64,000 nt of DNA, taken from Spongilla lacustris. Its lineage: Eukaryota > Porifera > Demospongiae > Spongillida > Spongillidae. The number at the start of each line of letters is the position of its first letter. The first letter of the stretch is position 1. This document shows, piece after piece, positions 44,181-56,256 of this stretch. The stretch is taken from contig OX442420.1 of NCBI GenBank assembly GCA_949361645.1, positions 9,192,735 through 9,256,734 of the forward strand, written 5' to 3'. Position numbers and translations under genes: made by a program. Below the pieces are notes generated by a model. The model searched no databases. It was not told the DNA's origin and saw nothing but the letters and a program-made list of their open reading frames with translations.

Positions 44181-44960
44181 TGAAGTGGTTCTGTTTAGCT
44201 TGGTACGACATCTACTGTACCGAGTAGAACCTACTGCAGACAGCCATGTTGTATGGTGGAAAACACGACTTTCAGAAACATTTGTCACCAAAAAGCAAGC
44301 ATAGCTATGGAATGGACTCCACATAGATGTACATGTATGTCCAAAAGACTGATGGAGTGGACCTAATAGTAGAGAACCCCCGGGGGTGTCACAGACATCT
44401 GTGGAGTTTACTGTACAACAGGCAACTTTGCAGTGAACCCTGTTGTAGTCAGACATGGAGTGGAACCCTTGACTTCTGTGCTGTGCCCTACCTTTGTTGA
44501 ACCTTGTTGTACATGCATGTATGACAGCTATGATAAAGTTTTGCATATGTTCAACATGTCAGGTATTGAACATAGCCAAGTAAGCTTAGTAGTACCTTGC
44601 CTACTACAAGTAGGTACCCCATACTGTAGCCAGATCATAGATAGGGCTAGTAATGACATTCACCACTAAGCGGAGCTGTTGTACTAACAGTGAATATAAT
44701 TACTAGCCCTATCTGTGATCTTTGTTGGTCAGGGCTAGTAAGGTTTATACATATCCTTTTGAGGTACTACGGGCTCATGTACCAGCCAACATGTACACAA
44801 ATAGGGTAACCAACAGCTACACGTACGTGTACATGAACAGTTATGCATAGCATATGCAAACTTGATATACTCATACGCATGTACATGTAGCAGTCTTACA
44901 TGTAGTATAAGGTTCAACAAAAGTGTTCAGGTGATCATTAAGGGATAGCTGTAGGACCAG
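44181..44960. other. Unique centre of the giant fold-back
   Basis: Not part of the arrays. It contains a small inverted repeat (ATAGGGCTAGTAAT at about 44641 and ATTACTAGCCCTAT at about 44698). No gene is supported; the 146-codon minus frame at 44106-44546 overlaps the satellite. Confidence 0.5.
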
Positions 44961-47900
44961 CACAAGGGGTAGGGTGGAGTCCACTACAAAGAGAGTCCAC
45001 TCCATGGCTGACTTTGTTCACTGTAAACAATAGCAGTACAGGGTCGTAGGATGGAGTCCACTCCATAGTACAGGGTAGGGTAGCGTCCATTCAAAAGAGG
45101 GTGATCACTGTAAGGAACAGCTGTACGGCGCAGCCATATGGGTAGGGTGGAGCCCACTGAATAGCACGGGGTAGGGTGGAGTGCATTAATAAGAAGGCCC
45201 ACTCCATGGTTGACACTGTTTGCTGTAAGGAATAGTTGGTTGTAGGGCGTAGCACAGGGGGTAGGGTGGAGTCCACTCAATCGTACACAGTAGGGTGGAG
45301 TCCACTCAATCGTACACAGTAGGGTGGAGTCCACTCAATCGTACACAGTAGGGTGGAGTGCATTAATAAGAGCGCCCATACCATGGTTGACACTGCTCAC
45401 TGTAAGGAATGGTTGTAGGGCGTAGCACAGGTGGTAGGGTGGAGTCCACTCAATCGTACTGAGTAGGGTAGAGTGCATTGATAAGAGGGCCCACTCCATT
45501 GTTGACACTGTTTGCTGTAAGCAATAGTTGGTTGTAGGGCGTAGCACAGGGGTTAGGGTGGAGTCCACTCAATCGTACAGAGTGGGTAGAGTGCATTAAT
45601 AAGAGGGCCCACTCCATGGTTGTCACTGTTCGCTGTGTAGTTGTAGGGCGTAGCACAGGTGGTAGGGTGGAGTCCCCTCAATCATACACAGTAGGGTGGA
45701 GTGCATTAATAAGAGGGCCCAGTCCATGTTTGACACTGTTTGCTGTAAGGAATAGTTGTAGGGCGTAGCACAGGGGGTAGGGTGGAGTCCACTCAATCGT
45801 ACAGAGTAGGGTGGGGTGCATTAATAAGAGGGCCCACTCCATGGTTGACACTGTTCACTGTAAGGAATAGTTGTAGGGCGTAGCACAGGGGGTAGGGTGG
45901 AGTCCACTCAATCGTACTGAGTAGGGTAGAGTGCATTGATAAGAGGGCCCACTCCATTGTTGACACTGTTTGCTGTAAGGAAAAGTTGGTTGTAGGGCGT
46001 AGCACAGGGGGTACCGGTAGGGTGGAGTCCACTCAATCGTACAGAGTTGGGTGGAGTGCATTAATAAGAGGGCCCACTCCATGGTTGACACTGTTCACTG
46101 TAAGGAATAGTTGTAGGGCGTAGCACAGGGGGTAGGGTGGAGTCCACTCAATCGTACTGAGTAGGGTAGAGTGCATTGATAAGAGGGCCCACTCCATTGT
46201 TGACACTGTTTGCTGTAAGGAAAAGTTGGTTGTAGGGCGTAGCACAGGGGGTACCGGTAGGGTGGAGTCCACTCAATCGTACAGAGTTGGGTGGAGTGCA
46301 TTAATAAGAGGGCCCACTCCATGGTTGACACTGATCACTGTAAGGAATAGTTGTAGGGCGTAGCACAGGGGTTAGGGTGGAGTGTATTGATAAGAGGGCC
46401 CACTCCATTGTTGACACTGTTCACTGTAAGGAATAGTTGTAGGGCGTAGCACAGGGGGTAGGGTGGAGTGTATTGATAAGAGGGCCCACTCCATTGTTGA
46501 CACTGTTCACTGTAAGGAATAGTTGTAGGGCGTAGCACAGGGGGTAGGGTGGAGTCCACTCAATCATACAGAGTAGGGTGGGGTGCATTAATAAGAGGGC
46601 CCACTCCATGGTTGACACTGTTCACTGTAAGGAATGGTTGTAGGGCGTAGCACAGGTGGTAGGGTGGAGTCCACTCAATCGTACTGAGTAGGGTAGAGTG
46701 CATTGATAAGAGGGCCCACTCCATTGTTGACACTGTTTGCTGTAAGCAATAGTTGGTTGTAGGGCGTAGCACAGGGGTTAGGGTGGAGTCCACTCAATCG
46801 TACAGAGTGGGTAGAGTGCATTGATAAGAGGGCCCACTCCATGGTTGTCACTGTTCGCTAAGTAGTTGTAGGGCGTAGCACAGGTGGTAGGGTGGAGTCC
46901 CCTCAATCATACACAGTAGGGTGGAGTGCATTAATACGAGGGCCCAGTCCATGTTTGACACTGTTTGCTGTAAGGAATAGTTGTAGGGCGTAGCACCGGG
47001 GGTAGGGTGGAGTCCACTCAATCGTACAGAGTAGGGTGGGGTGCATTAATAAGAGGGCCCACTCCATGGTTGACACTGTTCACTGTAAGGAATAGTTGTA
47101 GGGCGTAGCACAGGGGGTAGGGAGGAGTCCACTCAATCGTACTGGTAGAGTGCATTGATAAGAGGGCCCACTCCATTGTTGACACTGTTTGCTGTAAGGA
47201 AAAGTTGGTTGTAGGGCGTAGCACAGGGGGTAGGGTGGAGTCCACTCAATCGTACATGTAGACTGTAGGATGGAGTCCATTCAAAAGGTGATCTCCGTAA
47301 GGAATAGCTGTAGGGCGTAGCACAGGTGGTAGGGTGGAGTCCACTCAATCGTACAGAGTTGGGTGGAGTGCATTGATAAGAGGGCCCACTCCATGGTTGA
47401 CAGTGTTCACTGTAAGGAATAGTTGTACGGGGTAGCACAGGGGGTAGGGTGGAGTCCACTCAATCGTATACAGAGTAAGGTAGAGTGCATTGATAAGAGG
47501 GCCCACTCCATGGTTGACACAGTTCGCTGTAAGGAATAGTTGTAGGGTGTAGCACAGGGGGTAGGGCGGAGTCCACTCAATCGTACTGAGTTGGGTGGGG
47601 TGCATTGATAAGAGGGCCCACTCCATGGTTGACACTGTTTGCTGTAAGGAATAGTTGTAGGGCGTAGCACAGGGGGTAGGGTGGAGTCCACTCAATCGTA
47701 AATGTACACTGTAGGATGGAGTCCTTTCAAAGGGTGATCTCCGTAAGAATAGTTGTACGGCATAGCACAGGGGGTAGGGTGGAGTCCATTCAATCGTACA
47801 GGGTAGGATGGAGTGCATTAATAAGAAGGCCAACTCCATGGTTGATACTGTTCACTGTAAGGAATAGTTGTAGGGCGTAGCACAGGGGGTAGGGTGGAGT

Positions 47901-48364
47901 CCACTCAATCGTACTGAGTAGGGTAGAGTGCATTGATAAGAGGGCCCACTCCATTGTTGACACTGTTCACTGTAAGGAATAGTTGTAGGGCGTAGCACAG
48001 GGGGTAGGGTGGAGTCCACTGAATCGTACAGAGTAGGGTGGGGTGCATTAATAAGAGGGCCCACTCCATGGTTGACACAGTTCGCTGTAAGGAATAGTTG
48101 TAGGGTGTAGCAGAGGGGGTAGGGTCGAGTCCACTCAATCGTACAGAGTAGGGTAGAGTGCATTGATAAGAGGGCCCACTCCATGGTTGACACTGTTTGC
48201 TGTAAGGAATAGTTGTAGGGCGTAGCACAGGGGGTAGGGTGGACTCCACTCAATTGTACAGAGTACATGTAGGGTAGAGTGCATTGATAAGAGGGCCCAC
48301 TCCATTGTTGACAGTGTTCACTATAAGGAATAGTTGTAGGGCTTAGCACAGGGGTAGGGCCCAT
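44961..48364 (-). repeat. ~115-bp tandem array, right (minus orientation)
   Basis: The same unit as the left array on the opposite strand, with more variation (for example TTGGTTGTAGGG insertions and GGTACCGGTAGGG units). Two adjacent ~240-bp blocks (45793-46032 and 46033-46272) are nearly identical, showing local amplification. Open frames are repeat artefacts. Confidence 0.92.
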
Positions 48365-49630
48365 TCAAAACCACATCATGGCTGACACTGATCACTGTAA
48401 GGAATAGCTATAGAGTGCACTCCACAACTGCTTGCAAAGTTACATACTTGTCTGCCTGCTTCTCAGCTGTCAGTATCCACTGCTGTGAGGTTCTACCATA
48501 TGGTCCACCACACTACAGTTGTCTGCCTGCCATATGATGTCTGCCGCAGGGTCCACTGACTCAGTAGGGTCCCACTCAACACAGTATAGATGTCTACAGT
48601 AGAGTCCATTCCATACAGTACAGTGTTGATGGTAGTTGTTCCACTGTCTTCTGGACACACCTATAGATCTGTCTGCCGTCTCTACAGCTGTGTACTGCAC
48701 TCTGGATTCCACTGTGTAATCCATTCCACAGCTGTGCCTGGCTTTGTTGATAGTATAGTTATGAACTTTTCCCTCTGGGGTCCATTACATAGCTGCCTGC
48801 CTGCCTGCTTTAGGTTTCGTCTGCTGTAGTGCTCATTCCACTGCTGTCTGCCGTAGGGTCCACTCCGCGTACTGGTCACATGCAGTTACTCCACTGTCTG
48901 CTCCACAGCTATCTTCCATACTCCACAGCTGTCCACTATGGGATCCACTACTCGTCTGCAGCTATCTGCCACAGATCGCTACCGCTCTCAAACTTCTTCG
49001 TCGGATTGATCTTATATCTTGTCGTCTTCGCACCGTTCAAAATCATACGCTCAAGTCAACGTCGAAACTTGAAGCGCAAAGCTTCTTCTGCAGGAAACAA
49101 TTCATCTAGGTCCCCAGACTATGGTAGTGGGTGGGGTGGTTGTTATAGGTAGTGGGTGGGGTGGTTGTTATAAATGTCCCAGCCCACAGGATGTAGTTGA
49201 ATATTCATGTGCTTCGGTGAATGGAAGCGGTTCGCGTACGTACAACGGCGCGAGTCGAGCGGGAAAAATATACCAACTTTGCACCACTGTATCTCCGTAA
49301 CGGATGACATAAAAATTAACGAACAGAACAAATCGATAGGTATAGGACCTCTCTACCTACAAACCGAATTTGAAGCGATTTGATTACTCCTACAGAAAGT
49401 TATGGCGGGTTTGAACCCGGTGAGGTACCAAACGTTGCAATACTGGCACGGAGCAAGTGCAAGACTCCAAAATATATTTTACTATAGGGATATGGTGTCG
49501 TATGAAGTATTGAAAATAGGACGTTGATAGCTTAAACCGTTCGGAAGATATAGCGATTCAAAAGAGAAGCATTTTTATAACATTTTATATATATATGCGA
49601 AGGGCAGTTTTCGCGGAGACTGTCCCATAT
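48365..49630 (-). repeat. Right terminal arm of giant fold-back
   Basis: Mirror of 37694-38896, with ~60 bp of extra sequence near 49083-49160, including a tandem GTAGTGGGTGGGG duplication. Confidence 0.85.
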
Positions 49631-52227
49631 CAAGAATAAAATTATTTATAACGTGAAAATTTCTGAAAGCTGGTTATTGGAGCTGTACTTTCATCTTCAC
49701 TTGTGCTTTTCGATTTTAACAAAAATTCCTTGATGTTATTATAATTGGGTTTTTAGAAATTGATGTCCACATATTTCAATGACATTAACATGTTATAATT
49801 TTGCCCTTTACGGTTAAACGATACATGACCAACTTGAAGGCTTTTCCTGATCAATTTAGGCTGAAAGAGTTGGTGTTTTAGGATTTCATTTCAAAGTAAT
49901 CATAATACTCGCAACACACTATACACATATCCCACTTACCAATTTGTGTATTTAAAAAGTGTGTGAGTGTTTTTTGTAAGCCAGATATGTATGTCTGGTC
50001 TATTTTGTGTATAAAGTGCTCATTGCACAGCACTCTGGCAGGCTTGACCACTACAGCTGCAAATCCAGGCTCATCATGCATGAGCAATGTAGTTGATGAC
50101 GAAAGTTTTGCTTAATGTTAGTATTAACCTGTGCCTGCAAAAGAATATTGTATTTTGATTAAATTGTTTCACAACATGCCAATATGACCTGGATTTTTGC
50201 AATATCTTCCCTACACTGCTGGATTGTTCTGTTTAGTTGTTAATTTGGTTCGTTAATAAATATCTTACTAATAACCACACCTCAGTTACATCTTTGTTTT
50301 AATGATTCTAGAAGCGAGAATAACTGTATAAGCTATATATAATCAATGTTTCAAGCTATGACCAACCTGGCTCTTCATTTATTATAATTTTATTTATAAT
50401 TGTGAAAAGATAGGTCTGTTTTATTCCCATGGCCTGTGTCTTCAAATTAGCTCACTGTTACAGGGAAAAGTGTACTTTTTAAAATGAATGCCACAATAGG
50501 GTGAACACATGATCCAGCAAGATTATTTAACCACCCATTCCTTACAATGCACATGATTCAGTTGTGACATGGTCAACGAAAGAACAAATGTGCCTGAAAC
50601 ATTTAAATATTAATGTTTTGCTAATTGTTTATACGGATTGTTGAAGATTTAGTCATTTAGTATGTTTATTATGTTTCTAGTTATTGCCTGATTTCGTTTT
50701 TTTTTTTGTGTACCATAAAATGTTTTTCAAATGGTGCAAAGTGTAAACATGCCACATGCATGCATAGCAATATGATATGCAAGTTGGGAAAGATAAAGTA
50801 TGCGTAATTCATGGGCTTAATATATTTTATTGTTATGCGTTTAGGTATTCTTACTGATAGGCTTAATATTTTGATGTTAGTAATGAATTGTTGTATTAAT
50901 GCATTCATGTAAATATAAATTATATTTTAATTCTATCAATTGTTGTAAACAAACTTGCACACTGCATTTAAGCACAATTGCCATAGCACATTTTAGCCCT
51001 GACTAGGCATAGATATTAAAAGTACGCTATCAATGCAGCATGGAGGATGTATTGAGCCTAGAATAATTTAGCAATGCATATTTGTGTACATACAGGTTGA
51101 AATGTATTGTAGCTAAATGATGTTATGAAAATTAGTGCTAATGAAGCATACTGGTCTACAATGCTTTTTAATGAGAATATTATAATTATAAATATTATAT
51201 ATATAATACACGGCGCGACAGTATACCGTATGCAGCCTTGTATATTGCACCCATACTGATCGATACTCGTCTGCACTCGACACGTGGGCAGTTTTTCATA
51301 CGACTCGAATGCGGCGCCTGTATACGTCTCAGAACGAACACTTTGCTTCTACGTATGATATCGCGGTCTGCATATGGATTCAGTATATTCGTCATCACCT
51401 GTCTGCACACTTCAGATGAACGCGTGCAGACTCTGCACACGTCATGCATTCGAATCGTTTCAAATACATCTTCTGTAGAAGGTTAGCGCTCCAAACCCTG
51501 AACCACAGCCCTCTGCGACTGGACAAAAGGGTCCATAATTAGACAATACCGTAAACCAAAAAAATCCATTGCGGCTATATGCGCCATGGCCTCATTAAAA
51601 TGGCTTTTTTTGAGAGAGCTGTATCTTGTTCATTTTACCATCGAATACCTGTTCAGCCCTTCCATTTAACTGGTGTATCATCGTAGTAGAGATTATACCA
51701 TATGCGCACTCTTCATATCGCAATCCTTAATAACGCGCAGCCAATTTATAAACGGATATCGTAAGGGAGAGGGGTAGCTTTAGGCTGAAAACACCAAGCA
51801 CAGACAAATTCTCAAGACGGTTGGTATGCCGCATCGTCAACTACACACAATTAGGTGTACAGTAACACCATTCAGATGCAGCCATACTTTTTATTTCATC
51901 ACACAATAAACGGTTTTGTTTGGCTATGAATAATGCGGCTTCAGTTGCTTTGTTCGGTCACATAGCCTACCACAGAGACCAGCTCCAGAAACGTTGCAGA
52001 GTCTATGGAAGCCTTTTGGTGGCTACAGGGAAGAAAAGGAGGGCATTCTATCAATGTTCAGAGTTACCATAAGTATACACCCCCTGATGGCACCCACTGG
52101 AAGTGCCATTCGGTGCTTGTGACGTGTATGAGCAGTACTTTGACAGTGTAGTTATAAGTGTATAAGGAGAATTCTGTTTAAACTGGCATTAGTGTAGTAC
52201 AGTAAATAGAAGGGAAAGTGTAACAAC
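49631..52227. other. AT-rich intergenic sequence
   Basis: About 2.6 kb with no supported gene or RNA. It includes AT-only stretches near 50880-50940 and 51180-51210. Open frames are short and unrecognised. Confidence 0.5.
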
Positions 52228-53030
52228 AAGGGAGAATGGGAGGGAGGGAGGAGAGGGGGAGGAGAGGGGGAGGGAGAGGGGAGGAGAAGGGGAGGGAGAG
52301 GGGAGGAGAGGGGGAAGGGGAGGAGAGGAGAGAGGGAGAGGGGAGAAGAGGGGGAGGGAGAGGGGAGGAGGGGGAGGGAGAGGAGAGGAGAGGGGGAGGG
52401 AGAGGGGAGGAGAGGGGGAGGGAGAGGGAGGAGAGGGGGAGGGAGAGGGGGAGGGAAAGGGGAGGAGAGGGGGAGGGAGAGGGGGAGGGAGAGGGGAGGA
52501 GAGGGGGAGGGAGAGGGGGAGGGAGAGGGAAGGAGGGAGAGGGGAGGATAGGGGGAGGGAGAGGGGAGGAGAGGGGGAGGGAGAGGGGAGGAGAGGGTGA
52601 GGGAGAGGGGGAGGGGGAGGGGAGGAGAGGGGAGGAGAGGGGAGGGGGAGGGGAGGAGAGGGGAGGGGGAGGGGAGGAGAGGGGAGGGGGAGGGGAGGAG
52701 AGGGGAGGGGGAGGGGAGGAGAGGGGAGGGGGAGGGGAGGAGAGGGGAGGGAGAGGGGTGGAGAGGGAGGGGAGAGGTGGAGAGGGAGAAAAGGGAGCAG
52801 AGGAGGCAAAAGGTAGGAAGGGGGAGGGGTGGTGAGGGGAGGGAGGAGGGAGAGGGGAGGGAGAGGGAGAGGGAGAGGGGAGGGGAGGGGAGGGGAGGGA
52901 GGAGAGGGAAGGGAGGGAGGAGAGGGGAGGGAGGAAAGGGAAGGAGGAGAGGGGAGGAGAGGGAGAGGAGGGAGGGGAGGGAGAGGGGAGGAGGGGAGGG
53001 AGGGGAGGGAGGGGAGGGAGGAGAGGGAGT
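52228..53030 (+). repeat. ~800-bp polypurine (G/A) tract
   Basis: The plus strand is essentially all G and A, with only a handful of T and no C seen, built from drifting GGGAGGAGAG and GGGAGGGAGAGG units, with a regular GGGGAGGGGAGGAGA segment at 52600-52750. Long Gly/Glu/Arg frames (plus) and Pro/Ser/Leu frames (minus, up to 288 codons) are composition artefacts. Confidence 0.95.
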
Positions 53031-53294
53031 ATAACAATGGGCAAGGTGGACGGGTGCAGGCTTTGGTCTACTTGGTTAACAGGGGGTAGAGTCTATCCTG
53101 ACTATCCATGCCCACACAGAGAACTTATCAATGTATCCACAACAAGGTCCACACGCTGTCACCCCTCTCTTATTGTTCAAGAGCACAGGCTATCCATTGC
53201 ACCCCGGATTGTGGAAGCAATTCCACGCCAAACAAAGCAAAAAAATCGTGGATAGGCATTATATCCCTTTTCAAACACGTCCATACGCACATGT

Positions 53295-53734
53295 ATCATT
53301 AATAATTATCACGGCTCAAACCACAGTATAGTTCACACGCGTATACCATCGCGAAGAAAAAGTATGGCTACAGTTCCATACTACATGTTGTAAGTACCTT
53401 CTGTCTTCTTTACTTCTGTGCTTCCATCTGGGGAGCAGAATTTGTCTGCGTGGTCGAAAAAGTACGTTGAAGTCGATGGGTTCGTCAAAAAATGGCCGCT
53501 TGTAGGAAGCAGTGGAGAGAAAACTAGGCCATGTGACATTGGCTACTAATAGAACAAAGGTACTTCATTCCATGTATGGCCTTTAAATGGCGACAAGTTC
53601 AAACACGTTAACACGTAGTGCAAAGTTTGTAAGGTTGTCGGTTGTCAAGGGTGGTTGCTAAGGCATTACGCCACTTTTTCAATATTTCTATAGGTATGCC
53701 TTTTGTCCACAAAATGTATGGCCGCATAGGGCTG
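53295..53734. repeat. Dispersed ~440-bp repeat, copy 2
   Basis: Near-identical to 33042-33480 in the same orientation, with only scattered substitutions. Left-flank sequence differs between the copies. Confidence 0.8.
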
Positions 53735-55701
53735 TGGAACCACGCCAGTAATAATTCATAATTTAACGGCAAATTTTAATCAAATTACAGCTGAAATACA
53801 ACTTGGTCAAAAAAATAAATAAACGTATAGTTCCAAGCTGGTGATCAAAGTCTCCATCACATCCTGGATTTTCCTGATGTAGTTAGAGGGACTCTCCGCC
53901 TAGCAGAGGCCTCTTGGTAGGCGAGCACGAGCCTCTACTACTCTCGCGGCGCTTGTCGAAGGTTTCCTTACTAAAATATAACGTTGAGGTTAAGCACAAC
54001 GAACTCAGCATTTACTTACTCTCTGACCGCTATGGTACTAAGCTAGCTTGTGCTTTACAATGCTATCGTCGTCATATCCCCTTGGTTGGTCATGCAGCGA
54101 AGCTTTTTGATTTGGCTGTCGTACACCCTGGCGTCTGCTAAAGAGCTGCGGTTAGAAAGGAAAGTAATAGCATGCGTTAACTCCATAATTTGGGCCTACT
54201 CTGGTCACCTTCGCCATTTCAGTCTCGATGTACTCGCTTAAATGTCTCAGGATTCTGAAGTTATTGGCACGCGCACATAATCCACATGCACATACACAAC
54301 GTATTGAACGTACTATGCTCCAAAGAATGTGAATCCGTACGACGAGTTCCTTCGTAATGGCGTTCTATTGGTCGGCTCTGTGCTTAGAGAACAAAAATGA
54401 CGTAAGCATATAAACATTTGTGACAGCTTGAAACGCCGCCTCACTGCATCCACTGAATCGCACGCTTGTCCTGGTTTGGTACAGGTCGGACAACCCGAGA
54501 AGTTCCCCAAAATTGTTCATGAATTATTTTTCGCACCGAATGTTCAGTGCTCAATTTGATTGCACAGGCTTGTTGGGTGTTATAAATAGTTGTACCTATA
54601 AAATTTAAACAAATGGCGCTCGTTTAATCTTCATGTTATGATAAATAGACGACAAAGCAGCGATCGCGCCAAAAGCGCGCGTAAATAACGTTTTCATATC
54701 ACTGCTTGAGCACCGCCATCAGACTTCATATGGTAAAACAAACACTCAGCGAGGGTTCATACACGATTTCTTTAAACTCTAAACTGATTTAGAACTGTTA
54801 ATTTCAATCCGCAGTGGTGTTATAGACCGAAGTATTACACCTACTAACCCGAGTTAGATCAGGGTGTTGGAGGTAACGCACAGACACACAAAATTTATTA
54901 CGGATACTATAATGATATTGTAATAATGCCACAAAGAATGATGAGGATTGCATAAAAGAGCCAATACATATGGAGAATTAAAAGTTAATGAGCTAACAAC
55001 CTTAGATGTTATTGCAGCGCATACGCGCGTCATGATTATTTAATTTGCGGTGGTACATATATAGTGACTACTATAGCTAGAATGATATCAAACATATGCA
55101 ACACACATGCCTGTACAGATTTGATGAAAGGATAACATTGCCCTGGCTGAATACAATGCCACTGTCATTCTATATGTTGTATTTGATACGCTGCATGCAC
55201 GGCCGTCATTCGACGAACCTGTGCTATTTTGCATGCAGTTAATATGATTGCACATCATTGGCTTACTGAATTGAACACGACTTTCAATGTCTCCGCTGCT
55301 TGCGATCGGTTGTGTTATTTGATGCTGATCAATTACTTACATGCCACGTATACACTCGTGAAATCGCGACAAAGAAGTAACTCCACTGTGTCAATTAAAT
55401 AATGAATTTTAATTATTGTGGTTGTGGTTATGCGGCCAAGCTAGTTATAGCCTGTGCCTAATTATAGTGAACAACCTATGCTATAACCGTTTATAACTAT
55501 GTACAGGTTCACAGCCAAACCATTTAAATAATATTGGTATGACACATACTTGTTGTACTTCATAGCATAGCGCTTTATTACCAGTATAGGTGAGCGATTG
55601 GTTACTACGCAAAGGTTTGAATAATTAATTAGAATTATTCATAAACTTCAAATCATCGTAGCCTCTTCAGTACGAAGCTTCAACTGAATATTTTAGAGCT
55701 G
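53735..55701. other. No supported gene; one exon-like fragment
   Basis: At 54482-54510 the plus strand has TACAG followed by GTCGGACAACCCGAGAAG, which also occurs (opposite strand) at 55790-55818 behind a similar acceptor. Otherwise AT-rich, with no recognisable coding sequence. Confidence 0.4.
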
Positions 55702-55814
55702 TTATAGTAGTTCCTTCCCCTTTACCAGGAAGTGTTTACGGAACTGTTTGGCTGTGAATGGTTCGGGAGATACTTGAGTTGCACGCATTTGGGGAACTTC
55801 TCGAGTTGTCCGAC
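55702..55814 (-). CDS. Putative terminal exon of an unidentified gene
   Basis: Starts after an acceptor (CTCTCTTACAG) and reads RTTREVPQMRATQVSPEP, then a basic KQFRKHFLVKGKELL and stop. The frame also stays open upstream to 55977 across the duplicated 149-bp block, so the acceptor may not be used. The product is not recognised; it could be the end of a transposase. Confidence 0.3.
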
Positions 55815-55839
55815 CTGTAAGAGAGGACCAGGGCATTTT

Positions 55840-56135
55840 CCTAGTTGAGGTTCCGTCATTAGTATTCATTGCTACTACTACGGATTCGAGGTTTTCCTCA
55901 TGAATATAATTAGCACTCCGATGGGAAGAGGTCAAAAATAATAGAGGCCACATCTGGTTTGAGCGTTGAAAACTCATCGCGGCATTATCCTAGTTGAGGT
56001 TCCGTCATTAGTATTCATTGCTACTACTACGGATTTGAGGTTTTCCTATCGCTCTGTGACTCATGAATATAATTAGCACTCCGATGGCAAAAATAATAGA
56101 GGCCACATCTGGTTTGAGCGTTGAAAACTCATCGC
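55840..56135. repeat. 149-bp tandem duplication
   Basis: CCTAGTTGAGGTTCCGTCAT begins at 55840 and again at 55989. The second copy has a 14-bp insertion (TATCGCTCTGTGAC) and lacks GAAGAGGT. Confidence 0.88.
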
Positions 56136-56182
56136 TAACAGGGTAAGGCTTCTTGCCTCAGCTCAACCTCACCCGCCGCCGA

Positions 56183-56183
<1 letters not shown>

Positions 56184-56213
<30 letters not shown>
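56184..56213. repeat. Poly(C) run (C30)
   Basis: An uninterrupted run of 30 C, 43 bp left of the pogo-like element. Confidence 0.9.
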
Positions 56214-56216
<3 letters not shown>

Positions 56217-56256
56217 ACCGGTACCGCCGCCGCCTCACCGCGCCTCTCCCTGCCTA

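Larger units (their letters stand above)
37694..49630. mobile_element. Giant (~12 kb) fold-back element carrying mirrored satellite arrays
   Basis: The ends ATATGGGACAGTCTCCGCG (37694) and complement (49630) start arms of at least 1.9 kb that are almost exact reverse complements: identical translated frames occur at 38537-38791 plus / 48470-48724 minus and 38897-39409 plus / 47852-48364 minus. The outer ~470 bp belong to the same family as the 830-bp fold-back at 2992-3823. Inward, the order is a unique segment, a ~115-bp-unit array, a 41-bp satellite, a spacer, then the array in inverse orientation. The right arm has an extra ~60 bp near 49083-49160 (including a GTGGGTGGGGTGGTTGTTATA duplication). 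No transposase gene is present. Target duplication was not identified. Confidence 0.82.

Noticed and set aside
38897..48364. Dozens of 60-170-codon Trp/Pro-rich open frames
   Set aside because: Unit length 115 bp rotates the frame, and all three frames are open; the frames follow the satellite and not a gene.
52178..53044. 288-codon minus-strand open frame rich in Pro/Ser/Leu
   Set aside because: It lies wholly in a G/A tract that has almost no stops in any frame; several overlapping frames are equally long, and there is no non-repetitive coding sequence.
55702..55977. piggyBac-like transposase C-terminus
   Set aside because: Some residues looked similar at first (FLTSSHRS, NTNDGTST), but no diagnostic catalytic motif is present; kept only as an unidentified exon.
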